A stretch of 31,666 nucleotides of DNA from the NCBI GenBank assembly GCA_964460245.1, contig CAYWTL010000021.1:1-31666 (forward strand). The letters run 5' to 3'. Source of the DNA: JAXDBM01 sp964460245. Its GTDB lineage: Bacteria > Desulfobacterota > Syntrophia > Syntrophales > Fen-1087. Shown here in pieces: positions 8,648 to 15,889 of the stretch (positions are counted from its first letter, which is position 1; each line of letters starts with the position of its first letter). The position numbers and the translations under genes are program-made. The notes under the pieces are model-generated. The model made no database searches, had not been told where the DNA came from, and was given only the letters and a program-made list of their open reading frames with translations.

Positions 8648-9324
8648 TGGATGAACTCAGACTGATTGAAATCAGGGAAGACATTCTCTCCGACAACCAG
8701 GCCCTTGCCGGTCAAATCCGGGAAGGCCTTCGTGCGAAACAGGTCTTCCTGATGAACCTCATGGCTTCTCCGGGCGGCGGCAAGACCAGCCTGATCCTGC
8801 ATACCCTCAAGCGCCTCAGGGGGAAATTCCGAATGGCCGTCATCGAAGGGGACATCGATTCCCAGGTGGACGCCGAAAAAATCATTCGGGAAGACATCCC
8901 CGCCGTTCAGATCCGGACGGGCGGCTTCTGCCACCTGGACGCATCCATGATCGAGAAAGCCCTCCAGGAGCTGGACCTGGACGGACTGGACGCCATCATC
9001 GTCGAAAACATCGGGAACCTGGTGTGCCCCGCCGAGTTCGACATCGGTTCGACGCGCAGCGTCATGATCCTGAGCGTTCCCGAAGGGGATGACAAGCCTC
9101 TCAAATATCCCCTGATGTTCTCCGTATGTGACGTTCTCGTGATCAACAAGACGGATTATCTCGAGGGCTCCGACTTCGACATGGAAGCCATCAAGGCGCG
9201 TGTCTTGAAGCTGAACCCCGGTATTCGGATCTTTCCGGTATCCTGCCGGACGGGGCAGGGAATCGACGACTGGTCGCATTGGCTGTCGGCGGAAATCGAA
9301 AAAATCAAAAAGGGAGAAAACTGA
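8647..9324 (+). CDS. hypB: Hydrogenase maturation GTPase HypB
   Basis: A 225-residue GTPase that drives nickel delivery to hydrogenase with HypA. The ATG at 8647 is preceded by GAGGTG with five bases spacing. Visible motifs are the P-loop ASPGGGKTS (about 40-48), the metal-site CHLDA segment, ENIGNLVCPAEFD, and the guanine-specificity NKTD. The N-terminal CCGCGE-type nickel motif and His-rich tract of some HypB proteins are absent, as in many short HypB proteins. Its TGA overlaps the cydA ATG (TGATG), which indicates that hypAB and the cyd genes share one transcript. Confidence 0.94.
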   Translation: MDELRLIEIREDILSDNQALAGQIREGLRAKQVFLMNLMASPGGGKTSLILHTLKRLRGKFRMAVIEGDIDSQVDAEKIIREDIPAVQIRTGGFCHLDASMIEKALQELDLDGLDAIIVENIGNLVCPAEFDIGSTRSVMILSVPEGDDKPLKYPLMFSVCDVLVINKTDYLEGSDFDMEAIKARVLKLNPGIRIFPVSCRTGQGIDDWSHWLSAEIEKIKKGEN

Positions 9325-10675
9325 TGGATGTCCTGTCACTGAGCCGCCTGCAGTTTGCCATGACGGCGGGGTTTCACTTCATCTTCGTGCCGCTCCGCTC
9401 ACACTCGGGCTCTCAATCCTTGTCGCCTGGATGGAAACCCTCTTTGTGCGGACCGGCGACGAGATGTACCTCAGAATGACCAAATTCTGGGGCAAGCTCT
9501 TCCTGATCAATTTCGCCCTGGGGGTGGTCACCGGCCTGACCATGGAATTCCAGTTCGGTATGAACTGGGTGGAATATTCGAAATACGTGGTAGACATTTT
9601 CGGCGTCCCACTGGCTATCGAGGCAATGGTCGCCTTTTTCCTGGAGTCCACCCTTATCGGCCTGTGGATCTTCGACTGAAACCGGGTCTCGAAAAAGGTC
9701 CATGCCTTCGCGATCCGGATGGTTGCCCTAGCCACCAACCTCTCCGCCCTCTGGATCCTGCTCGCCAACGGCTGGATGCAACACCCGGTCGGATATGCCA
9801 TTCGGAATTGACGGGCCGAAATGGTCGATTTCCTGGCCGTCATCGCCAGTCCATACGGCTGGCCGAAGTTCCTCCACACGATCCTGTCCGGTTATGTGGC
9901 GGCGGCTTTCTTTGTCATGGGCATTGCCGCCTGGCACCTGCTTCGAAAGAGCCATCCCGTTTTCTTCAGAAAATCCTTCCGCATGGCGGCGGTGTTCGGC
10001 CTGGCCAGCTCCCCGCTGATTTTCGTCATCGGCGATTTCCACGCCGCCGAGGTCGCCAAAACCCAGCCGACCAAACTGGCCGCGATGGAATCGGTCTGGG
10101 AGACCGAACGGGGCGTGCCGCTCTACCTGATTGTCCTGCCCGATGTCAAAAACGAGCGCAACGCCATCGAATGCATCGGCATTCCGAAGGTGACCAGCTA
10201 CCTCGCCCACCGGGATTTCAATGCGGAAGTGAAGGGCCTGAAGGCCTTTCCCGCCCAGGACAGGCCGCCGGTCATGGAGGTCTTTGTGAGCTTCAGGCTT
10301 ATGGTCATGCTGGGGACGCTCTTCCTGGTCCTGTACGCCCTGGCCGTCCATCTGTCCCGGAAAGACCGACTGGAGGCGAACCCCCTGTTTCTCCGGATTC
10401 TGCTCTACTCGATTCCCCTGCTCTACCTGGCGGCGCAACTCGGCTGGATCGTGGCGGAAGTGGGGCGTCAGCCCTAGATCGTCTACGGTGTGCTGAGAAC
10501 ATCCGATGCCGTCTCCCGGCAGATCGAACCTTCCCAAGTCATGGCATCGATGATCGGCTTCGGGATCTTCTACAGTTTCCTGGGAATTCTGGACATCTAC
10601 CTTCTAGCCAAATCCGCCCGAAAGGGACCCCTGGAAGGTGCCGGACCCAAACCCACCCCCTTGAAGGAGGCGTAG
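9324..10675 (+). pseudogene. cydA: Cytochrome bd oxidase subunit I, broken by frameshift and three stops
   Basis: With its reading frame restored this would be a subunit I of about 448 residues, the haem-bearing quinol-oxidising subunit of cytochrome bd. The N-terminus SLSRLQFAMTAGFHF has the expected haem-b595 histidine, KFLHTILSGY has the haem-b558 histidine, and VSFRLMVMLG has the methionine ligand; the Q-loop is of the short type. Four lesions break it: a 5-bp tandem duplication at 9391-9400 (frameshift), TGA at 9677-9679 (IFD-stop-NRV, normally Trp), TGA at 9809-9811 (IRN-stop-RAEM, normally Gly) and TAG at 10475-10477 (GRQP-stop-IVYG, normally Trp). All intervening sequence remains highly recognisable, which suggests recent inactivation. 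It starts inside the hypB stop with GGGAG upstream. Recoding or assembly errors are alternatives. Confidence 0.9.
9391..9400 (+). repeat. 5-bp tandem duplication CGCTC-CGCTC causing cydA frameshift
   Basis: CGCTC occurs twice head to tail. Removing one copy restores the reading frame from FHFIFVPL directly into TLGLSILVAWMET, exactly the order seen in intact CydA proteins. The duplication is therefore the simplest explanation of the frameshift, such as slippage during replication. Confidence 0.85.
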
Positions 10676-10676
10676 T

Positions 10677-11414
10677 ATGGAATTTCAAATCATCTGGTTC
10701 ATTCTCTGGGGCGTTCTCTGGGCGGTCAACTTCATGGCCGACGGCTTTGACTTCGGTGTCGGGATCCTGTACCCGTACCTGGGAAAGACAGACGGGGAGA
10801 AAAGGACGATCATCAACAGCATCGGGCCCGTATGGGACGGCAACGAGGTCTGGCTCGTCACGGCCGGCGGCGCCACTTTTGCCGCTTTTTCGGTGGCCTA
10901 CGCATCGATGTTCAGCTATCTCTCCTCCGCGCTCCTGATCATTCTCTTCGTCCTGATCATGCGGGGCGTGGCCTTTGAATTCCGGGGAAATTTGGACAGC
11001 GCGGCCTGGAGGCGGGGATGGGACTGGGCCATTTTCCTGGGGAGCCTAATTCCGGCGCTTCCTTTCGGCGTGGCATTCGGCAATATTTTTCAGGGACTGC
11101 CGATGGACCGAGCCGGCTATCTCGGCAGCCTGCTAGGCCTTCTGAATCCCTACGGCCTGCTGACGGGCCTGCTCTTCGTTACGCTGTTCATCGTCCACGG
11201 CGCCCTCTGGACAGCCATGAAAACCATGGGGGCCTTGAGCGTCAGGGCCGCGACGCTGGCGAAAAATTCCTGGGTGGGCCTCCTGCTGGTTGCCGTCCTG
11301 TTTCTCGTCAACACGGCATTCCAGACGAAACTCTATTCGAACTTTCTTGAAAACCCCATTTGGCTGATCGTACCGGCCATGGCGGTTCTGTCGCTGGCCG
11401 CAATCCGGATGTAG
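10677..11414 (+). pseudogene. cydB: Cytochrome bd oxidase subunit II, C-terminally truncated
   Basis: The frame begins one base after the cydA stop (AAGGAGG upstream) and encodes 245 residues. The family signature segments are present: NFMADGFDFGVGILYPYLG and WDGNEVWLVTAGGATFAAF, then about six hydrophobic segments. CydB proteins are normally about 335-380 residues, so roughly 100 residues and the last two membrane helices are missing. The frame ends at TAG 11412-11414 right after a segment (LSLAAIRM) where homologues continue into further helices. I found no remnant of the missing end in any frame of the following 130 bp, so the 3' end appears deleted rather than merely interrupted. With cydA broken as well, the oxidase is almost certainly not made. 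Confidence 0.8.
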
Positions 11415-11440
11415 CGCCCGATCATTTTTTCACGCGGCCA

Positions 11441-11469
11441 TTGATTTTCAGAGAGGGAGGCACTATTTT
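11441..11469 (+). promoter_or_regulatory. Probable promoter of ferritin gene
   Basis: TTGATT (11441-11446), 17 bases, TATTTT (11464-11469), about 78 bp before the ferritin ATG. It lies in the short region left between the truncated cydB and ferritin, so ferritin can be expressed independently of the broken cyd genes. No clear Fur box was seen. Confidence 0.45.
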
Positions 11470-11547
11470 TATGTAAATTGAAATGTGCCTGACTCGCAAA
11501 AACGTCAATCGGGTGCCTTCAGTTAAAAATTTTGCAAGGAGGAGAAG

Positions 11548-12084
11548 ATGATCGGGAAAAAGATGCGCGACCTGATGAGCGAACAGATCAAAAACGAACT
11601 GGAGTCTGCTTACATCTACCTGTCGATGGCAGCTTACTTCCATGCCCAGAACCTGGATGGGATGGCGCACTGGATGCGGTGCCAGGCCCATGAGGAAACG
11701 ATCCATGCCATGAAGTTCCTTGACCACATCAACGACCGGGGCGAAGCGGTGACCCTCTTGAATCTGAAACAGCTCAAGACCGCTTGGAAATCGCCCCTCG
11801 AGATCTGGCAGGACACGCTGGAGCACGAGAAATTCATCACATCCAAGATCCATGACCTAGTGAAGCTCTCCAGAAAAGAGAATGACATTTCTTCAGACAG
11901 CCTGCTGAACTGGTTCTCGAAAGAGCAGGTGGAAGAGGAAGCGACGGCGGAAAAGATTCTTCGGCAGATGGAGATGGTCGGGGAAAGCAGGCAGGGCATC
12001 TTCATGCTGGACCGGGAACTCGGCGTTCGGGTATTCCCGGCAGGTTCGCCTTTTGATCCGGCGGCCTACAACCTGGCGACCTGA
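11548..12084 (+). CDS. ftnA: Non-haem ferritin
   Basis: A 178-residue ferritin that oxidises Fe(II) and stores iron in a 24-subunit cytoplasmic shell. The ferroxidase residues occur at the same numbers as in Escherichia coli FtnA: Glu17, Glu50, His53, Glu94, Gln127 and Glu130. The start has an ideal AAGGAGGAG ribosome-binding site. Length and four-helix pattern are normal, so the gene is intact. Placed after cydAB it fits a former oxygen and iron stress group; the ferritin has survived while the oxidase decayed. Confidence 0.95.
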   Translation: MIGKKMRDLMSEQIKNELESAYIYLSMAAYFHAQNLDGMAHWMRCQAHEETIHAMKFLDHINDRGEAVTLLNLKQLKTAWKSPLEIWQDTLEHEKFITSKIHDLVKLSRKENDISSDSLLNWFSKEQVEEEATAEKILRQMEMVGESRQGIFMLDRELGVRVFPAGSPFDPAAYNLAT

Positions 12085-12120
12085 ACTCCTAACCCAACAC
12101 GGCCCTTTCATGCGAAGGCC

Positions 12121-12150
12121 GGATCCCTGTCAACGCGAATGACGGGGTCC
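12121..12150 (+). terminator. Probable terminator after ferritin
   Basis: GGATCCCTGTCA and TGACGGGGTCC form an imperfect stem of about ten pairs around the loop ACGCGAA, followed by a pyrimidine-rich GTCCTTCTTTCACTT. A smaller CGGCT/AGCCG hairpin at 12198-12213 could serve the convergent minus-strand hydrolase gene. Confidence 0.45.
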
Positions 12151-12245
12151 GTCCTTCTTTCACTTCAGCCACAAGATGCGCCGTTTGTTGACCCCTTCGG
12201 CTCACGATAGCCGGATTATCTGTAAATTTAATAATATTACTTGTT

Positions 12246-13178
12246 CTAAGACGATCGGGCGGAACGGAACTTCAGATAGTCTTCAGCGCTCTGCTTTGGC
12301 TTCTCGATCATCGGCAGATGTCCGACTTCCGGCATGATGATGACATTTGAACCGGGAATCAGCCGTTTCAGGATCCCGGCTGTCTCAAAGTGAATCACGC
12401 GATCCTCTTTCCCCCAGACAATCAATGCCGGTATCCTGGATCCGGAAATCCGCTCCTCGACGGAATCCGCCACAATCTGCGTGAAGATGCGCTTCTCCAG
12501 ATTGAAGTTTCTGATTCGTTCGTTGGACATTACATTCAAAACCGGCCTCGGAATAAAGGGGGGATTTTTCATAACGAAATTGAAGACCCGCGAAAAATCA
12601 TCCTCGGTCCTGACCATGAGCGGATTTTCCCCTGTTTCCCTGATTATTTTCCCCAGCTCACTTTCAGGCCCCGACCAGACACCGCCCGGATCAAGCAGCC
12701 AGAGGCTTCCGACTTCCGTCGGGTGCATCGCCGCATATGTCATCGCGATGTGTCCTCCCATGGAGCTTCCGCCAAAGTGAAGATAATTTATTCCCAGAGA
12801 ATTCGAAAGGGTTCGCAGGCGCTCGACCTGAGCCTTTGGCGCGTAATCGGCATTTGGCGGGGTGTCCGATTCTCCGAAACCGATATGGTCGGGGATGATG
12901 ACGCGATAATGGGGCGTAAGAAAGCGCGCCACCTTCGTGAAATTGTCCTTATTGCCTCCGAATCCATGCAGCAACATGAGCGGTTCGCCCCGCCCACCCT
13001 CCAGGTAAGCGTAGATCAATCCATTCGGGAGCTTGATTTCCCTGCGTTCGAGGTCGGAGTGGCGGCGCAGGCTCTCAATGGCGAAGCGCGTCGCCTTCTC
13101 CGGTACAAGATAAACGCAACCCGTCGCTGCAATGACCACCGACGCGATCAAAACGACAAGAATCTTTGCAAAGCGCAT
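12246..13178 (-). CDS. Alpha/beta hydrolase, secreted or lipid-anchored
   Basis: A 310-residue alpha/beta-fold hydrolase. The oxyanion-hole HGFGG is at 71-75, the nucleophile elbow GSSMGG at 137-142 (Ser139), the catalytic Asp probably in WGKEDRVIH (about 258) and the His in EVGHLPMIE (about 287). The N-terminus is a hydrophobic signal ending in ATGC with Cys21, so it may be a lipoprotein or an anchored periplasmic enzyme. The overall pattern recalls family-V bacterial lipases and esterases; the substrate is unknown. GGAGG lies five bases before the ATG. It follows the lipoprotein gene by 41 bp and ends the four-gene minus-strand group starting at 15553. Confidence 0.85.
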   Translation of the reverse strand: MRFAKILVVLIASVVIAATGCVYLVPEKATRFAIESLRRHSDLERREIKLPNGLIYAYLEGGRGEPLMLLHGFGGNKDNFTKVARFLTPHYRVIIPDHIGFGESDTPPNADYAPKAQVERLRTLSNSLGINYLHFGGSSMGGHIAMTYAAMHPTEVGSLWLLDPGGVWSGPESELGKIIRETGENPLMVRTEDDFSRVFNFVMKNPPFIPRPVLNVMSNERIRNFNLEKRIFTQIVADSVEERISGSRIPALIVWGKEDRVIHFETAGILKRLIPGSNVIIMPEVGHLPMIEKPKQSAEDYLKFRSARSS

Positions 13179-13219
13179 GCTGCCTCCTGATGATTCCTTC
13201 GACAGTTTCCTGCGGCCTC

Positions 13220-14260
13220 TCAGTAGGTCACGATCTTCAATTCATCGTAGGAAACCTTCTGGGGACCGCAGACCGTGACGCCGATGACCTTCATTTCCAT
13301 TCCTTCCCGGGAAAGGAAAAGATTGCCCGCCAGTTCACCGTTTACATAATATCGGAACAAACTGCCCCTCGCCTCCACGGTCTGCCGGATTTCCTCGCCG
13401 GATTTTGCCCCGGCGCCGCCACAGTTCCAATCCATTCCGGAAACCGTTTTCCCGTCGATGACGGCCGATGCCTGGGCGCACCCGTTTTTCGAAACGTGGA
13501 ACCGGCAGGAATCGCCCCTGCCGCTCCCGATGATCAGTCCGAAAGGAATGTTGTCAAGCCCTGAATTCCAGACGCTTTTCAGTCCGATGTCGAAATTTTC
13601 CGGAAGACGGAAGGGAAGTGGAATCATTTCTGTTGAGCATTGGTCGTTTTTTGTTTTCACAACGTAGGCGCCCGATGAGAAACAGGTGTCGGAATCCCGG
13701 CTTTCGTGAACATTCCAACCGCGGTCACTACCGTCGAAGCTTTCCAGAAACGAAATCTTTCCCTTCAAAGGGGCCTCCCCTCCCCATCGGCTTGTACGGT
13801 CGGTAAGGGCCGCTTCCTCGACTGTCTTCACATCCGTGACATCCCGTATGGAAGGGTACCAGGGACCCCGCTCGGGTTTCATCCCGTACAACTCGTAGAT
13901 GCGCCCGGCCTTCACTTCGATTTCCATTTTTACAGGGGCGGGCACGTAGGTTCTGAAGCGCATGCCGCAATCGTCACGGCAGAACTCGACAGCATATCGG
14001 CCCGGCAGAAGTTCCATCAGTGAGGAACTCGAAACAAGGATGGGAACTCCCGTGCCTGCTGTTTTGATCCGGCTGATGCTGACATTTACGGATGTGATCA
14101 GTATGGATATTTGTTCTCTCGGCAGCGGCGGACCGGCATAGTGCTTTTGGGGATGATATCTTGGCGCAGCGACGCAGGAAGCGAGGGAGATCGCCATCAG
14201 AAGAATGCCCGGCAGTGCACGTATGCGAACGGTTCGTTCATCTCTGTTCCGTTTTCTCAT
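13220..14260 (-). CDS. Lipoprotein with C-terminal LamG-like (concanavalin-fold) domain
   Basis: A 346-residue protein. I chose the ATG at 14258-14260 because it gives an N-terminal RK-rich, hydrophobic signal ending in the lipobox LASC; the longer frame adds 28 unlikely residues. Residues about 45-120 form a small beta domain with the LLPGRYAVEF pattern seen in carboxypeptidase-regulatory or PEGA-like domains. From about 175, FDGSDRGWNVHESRD through the YYVNGELAGN segment resembles a LamG / concanavalin-A-like domain, often carbohydrate- or protein-binding, with several cysteines that could form disulfides. I do not recognise a named family. It is probably attached to the outer or inner membrane and exposed outside the cytoplasm, and lies between ecsC-like and hydrolase genes. 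Confidence 0.7.
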   Translation of the reverse strand: MRKRNRDERTVRIRALPGILLMAISLASCVAAPRYHPQKHYAGPPLPREQISILITSVNVSISRIKTAGTGVPILVSSSSLMELLPGRYAVEFCRDDCGMRFRTYVPAPVKMEIEVKAGRIYELYGMKPERGPWYPSIRDVTDVKTVEEAALTDRTSRWGGEAPLKGKISFLESFDGSDRGWNVHESRDSDTCFSSGAYVVKTKNDQCSTEMIPLPFRLPENFDIGLKSVWNSGLDNIPFGLIIGSGRGDSCRFHVSKNGCAQASAVIDGKTVSGMDWNCGGAGAKSGEEIRQTVEARGSLFRYYVNGELAGNLFLSREGMEMKVIGVTVCGPQKVSYDELKIVTY

Positions 14261-14350
14261 ACCGAACCGTCCTGCCTGAACCCGCAAGCAATTCATCCGA
14301 CCGCAGGGAATGTGCCAACCCTTGCGAAAATGATTCCATAGCATGACGGA

Positions 14351-15136
14351 TCAGAGGCTGTTGAATGCCGATTTGACGATTTCCGTTCCGTATTTTCTCT
14401 CGAGACGCCTGACGATAAAGTGACCCCGCGCCCTGTCCTGGAAGTGATCGATAAAGAGCGTATTGATCAGTGCGCCCCCAGCCGCCCCGATTGTCGGCAC
14501 TGCCTGTGCCGCGGCCTTTTCGGATACCTGGATGCCGAATCTTTCCGCGATCTGAACGATCAGACGGACGAGCGCGGGACTCCCCCTGCCGGTGAGTCCC
14601 TTTTCCGCAAAGTGCCGGGCGGCATCCGTAACGGACTGTGCCAGCGCGGCTCGAACCGCAAAATATCCGGTTTCGGCGGCATCGTCTTTCCGGCTCGTTC
14701 CCCCCAGGGCGAACACCTCAAGGCATGCCATTTGGGAGTCGATGTCGCTGATGGATTCTCCTTCGCTCCTCGCGATGTCGGCGATGGAACGCAGCATGAT
14801 TGCCGTCGATAGGGGAAGTTCGGCCGCGAGAGCCGGCAGCCCGAAGAAGCCCCCGATGCCGCCCGTCGCCGCAACAGCGATTTTGTGGAGCATTTCGGAT
14901 GATCCCTCTCCCGGGATATCTTTCATCGTGTTGACTGCCACGTGCACCGCCTTGTACAGTCCGGCCTGCGTGATTTCTCCCACCTTTTCCTTCCAGTTAC
15001 CCGGGAGCAGTCTGAACCCCTTTTCAATGGGCATACCCAAGGCGTTGGTGATCTGCGCGGCAACGCCCGGGTTCTCAAGCAGCGCCCTCGCCCTTTTCAA
15101 ATCCTTCCAATCAGTCTGGTCCAATTTCATAGGCAT
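14351..15136 (-). CDS. EcsC family protein
   Basis: A 261-residue EcsC-family protein. The Gly/Ala-rich hydrophobic core AATGGIGGFFGLPALAAELP (about 88-107) and the conserved DID..C.EVFALGG segment (about 130-145) are typical. In Bacillus EcsC is encoded beside the EcsAB transporter, but here no such transporter is near; isolated EcsC proteins are widespread and of unknown function, possibly membrane-associated. Two starts are possible, ATG 15134-15136 and ATG 15128-15130; the second has better spacing to GGA. Only 15 bp separate it from the preceding membrane protein gene, so co-transcription is likely. Confidence 0.8.
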   Translation of the reverse strand: MPMKLDQTDWKDLKRARALLENPGVAAQITNALGMPIEKGFRLLPGNWKEKVGEITQAGLYKAVHVAVNTMKDIPGEGSSEMLHKIAVAATGGIGGFFGLPALAAELPLSTAIMLRSIADIARSEGESISDIDSQMACLEVFALGGTSRKDDAAETGYFAVRAALAQSVTDAARHFAEKGLTGRGSPALVRLIVQIAERFGIQVSEKAAAQAVPTIGAAGGALINTLFIDHFQDRARGHFIVRRLERKYGTEIVKSAFNSL

Positions 15137-15151
15137 TCCATTGCAAAACTT

Positions 15152-15553
15152 TCAGTGTGAATGGGCCTCTCGTTCAAAGTGGTTCTCCCTGTACGGATCA
15201 CGGCCGCGAAGAAGCTGCAGGATGCTGGAACCGCAGTAAAGCGGTACGAACAGTATGCCCCACCGCTCGTATTGGCGTACATGAATGCGTTCGTGAGAAC
15301 GGCAGGAGGAGAGCGAAGCCTGGTCGACGCCGAAGATGACATGTCCAAAAGTGATGGCGTAGAGTTGAAGGGAAAAGGGTAGGCGGGTTACCCATTCACC
15401 AAGCCGGCCGCCGCAAACTTCAAGCGTTCCTTCGCCGATGCGGGCGGTCGCGCCGAGCAGAATCGCGACGAGCGCAGTCATCAGCCCCACCAGAGACCAC
15501 GGCATGGCCCAGAGGTATCGAAACGCACAAAGGGAAACACTGGCGACCTTCAT
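15152..15553 (-). CDS. Small membrane protein with HERIHVRQ putative metal site
   Basis: A 133-residue protein starting at ATG 15551-15553 with a GGGG tract nine bases before it. Two hydrophobic segments (about 12-37 and 55-75) flank a middle containing GHVIFGVDQ, followed by the strongly polar HERIHVRQYERWG (about 91-103), a short hydrophobic stretch and an acidic-His end (YRENHFEREAHSH). The HERIH-Q spacing resembles a HExxH metallopeptidase site on the membrane surface. Similar short proteins ending in NxFEREA are found in other proteobacteria and cyanobacteria but have no established function. It is the first gene of the group leading into ecsC. Confidence 0.65.
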   Translation of the reverse strand: MKVASVSLCAFRYLWAMPWSLVGLMTALVAILLGATARIGEGTLEVCGGRLGEWVTRLPFSLQLYAITFGHVIFGVDQASLSSCRSHERIHVRQYERWGILFVPLYCGSSILQLLRGRDPYRENHFEREAHSH

Positions 15554-15889
15554 AATGAAATCCCCTTGATCGGAATCATCCGGAATTGAAAAAGATGACA
15601 TAAATGCCACATGATTGTGTCGATATTGCAACACATCACACGCTTGTCGTCACTTGAATCCTGTTTCTTTTTGAATTTTATTTCATCTCCGGTAATAGGA
15701 AATCAGAGCGGCCTTCGCGATCGTCTCGTTGTTAAGGAAAAAACCGACCCTTGGAATACGTTTTTTCGATTTCCTTTTCCTGTTTCACTTTTCACTTCCT
15801 CCAATTTACTGTAAACTGCCGTTCCACTTGCGTTTAATCAATCCCGGAAAAATGTCGGATTCGTTCCGGCTCTTCAGTTTTAGACATCA
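15554..15889. other. 336-bp intergenic region
   Basis: An AT-rich gap between two minus-strand genes. It should contain the promoter of the HERIHVRQ gene, but no convincing -35/-10 pair stands out. Near the dynamin stop, the minus strand reads a short hairpin (GCCGGA/TCCGAC, loop ACGAA, 15854-15870) followed by ATTTTT, a weak intrinsic terminator for the dynamin gene. The plus-strand open frame here (15611-15814) has no ribosome-binding site or recognisable domain and is probably not a gene. Confidence 0.5.

Noticed and set aside
9324..10675. Reading the cydA stops as recoding (TGA as Trp or selenocysteine)
   Set aside because: One stop is TAG, one replaces Gly, a frameshift is also present, and other genes here end normally in TGA.
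14226..14238. GAACGGTTCGTTC as a second SOS box
   Set aside because: Spacing between half-sites is five rather than four and it lies inside coding sequence of the lipoprotein gene.
15611..15814. Plus-strand small open frame in the 336-bp gap
   Set aside because: No ribosome-binding site, low-complexity Phe/Ser-rich product, no recognisable homologue pattern.
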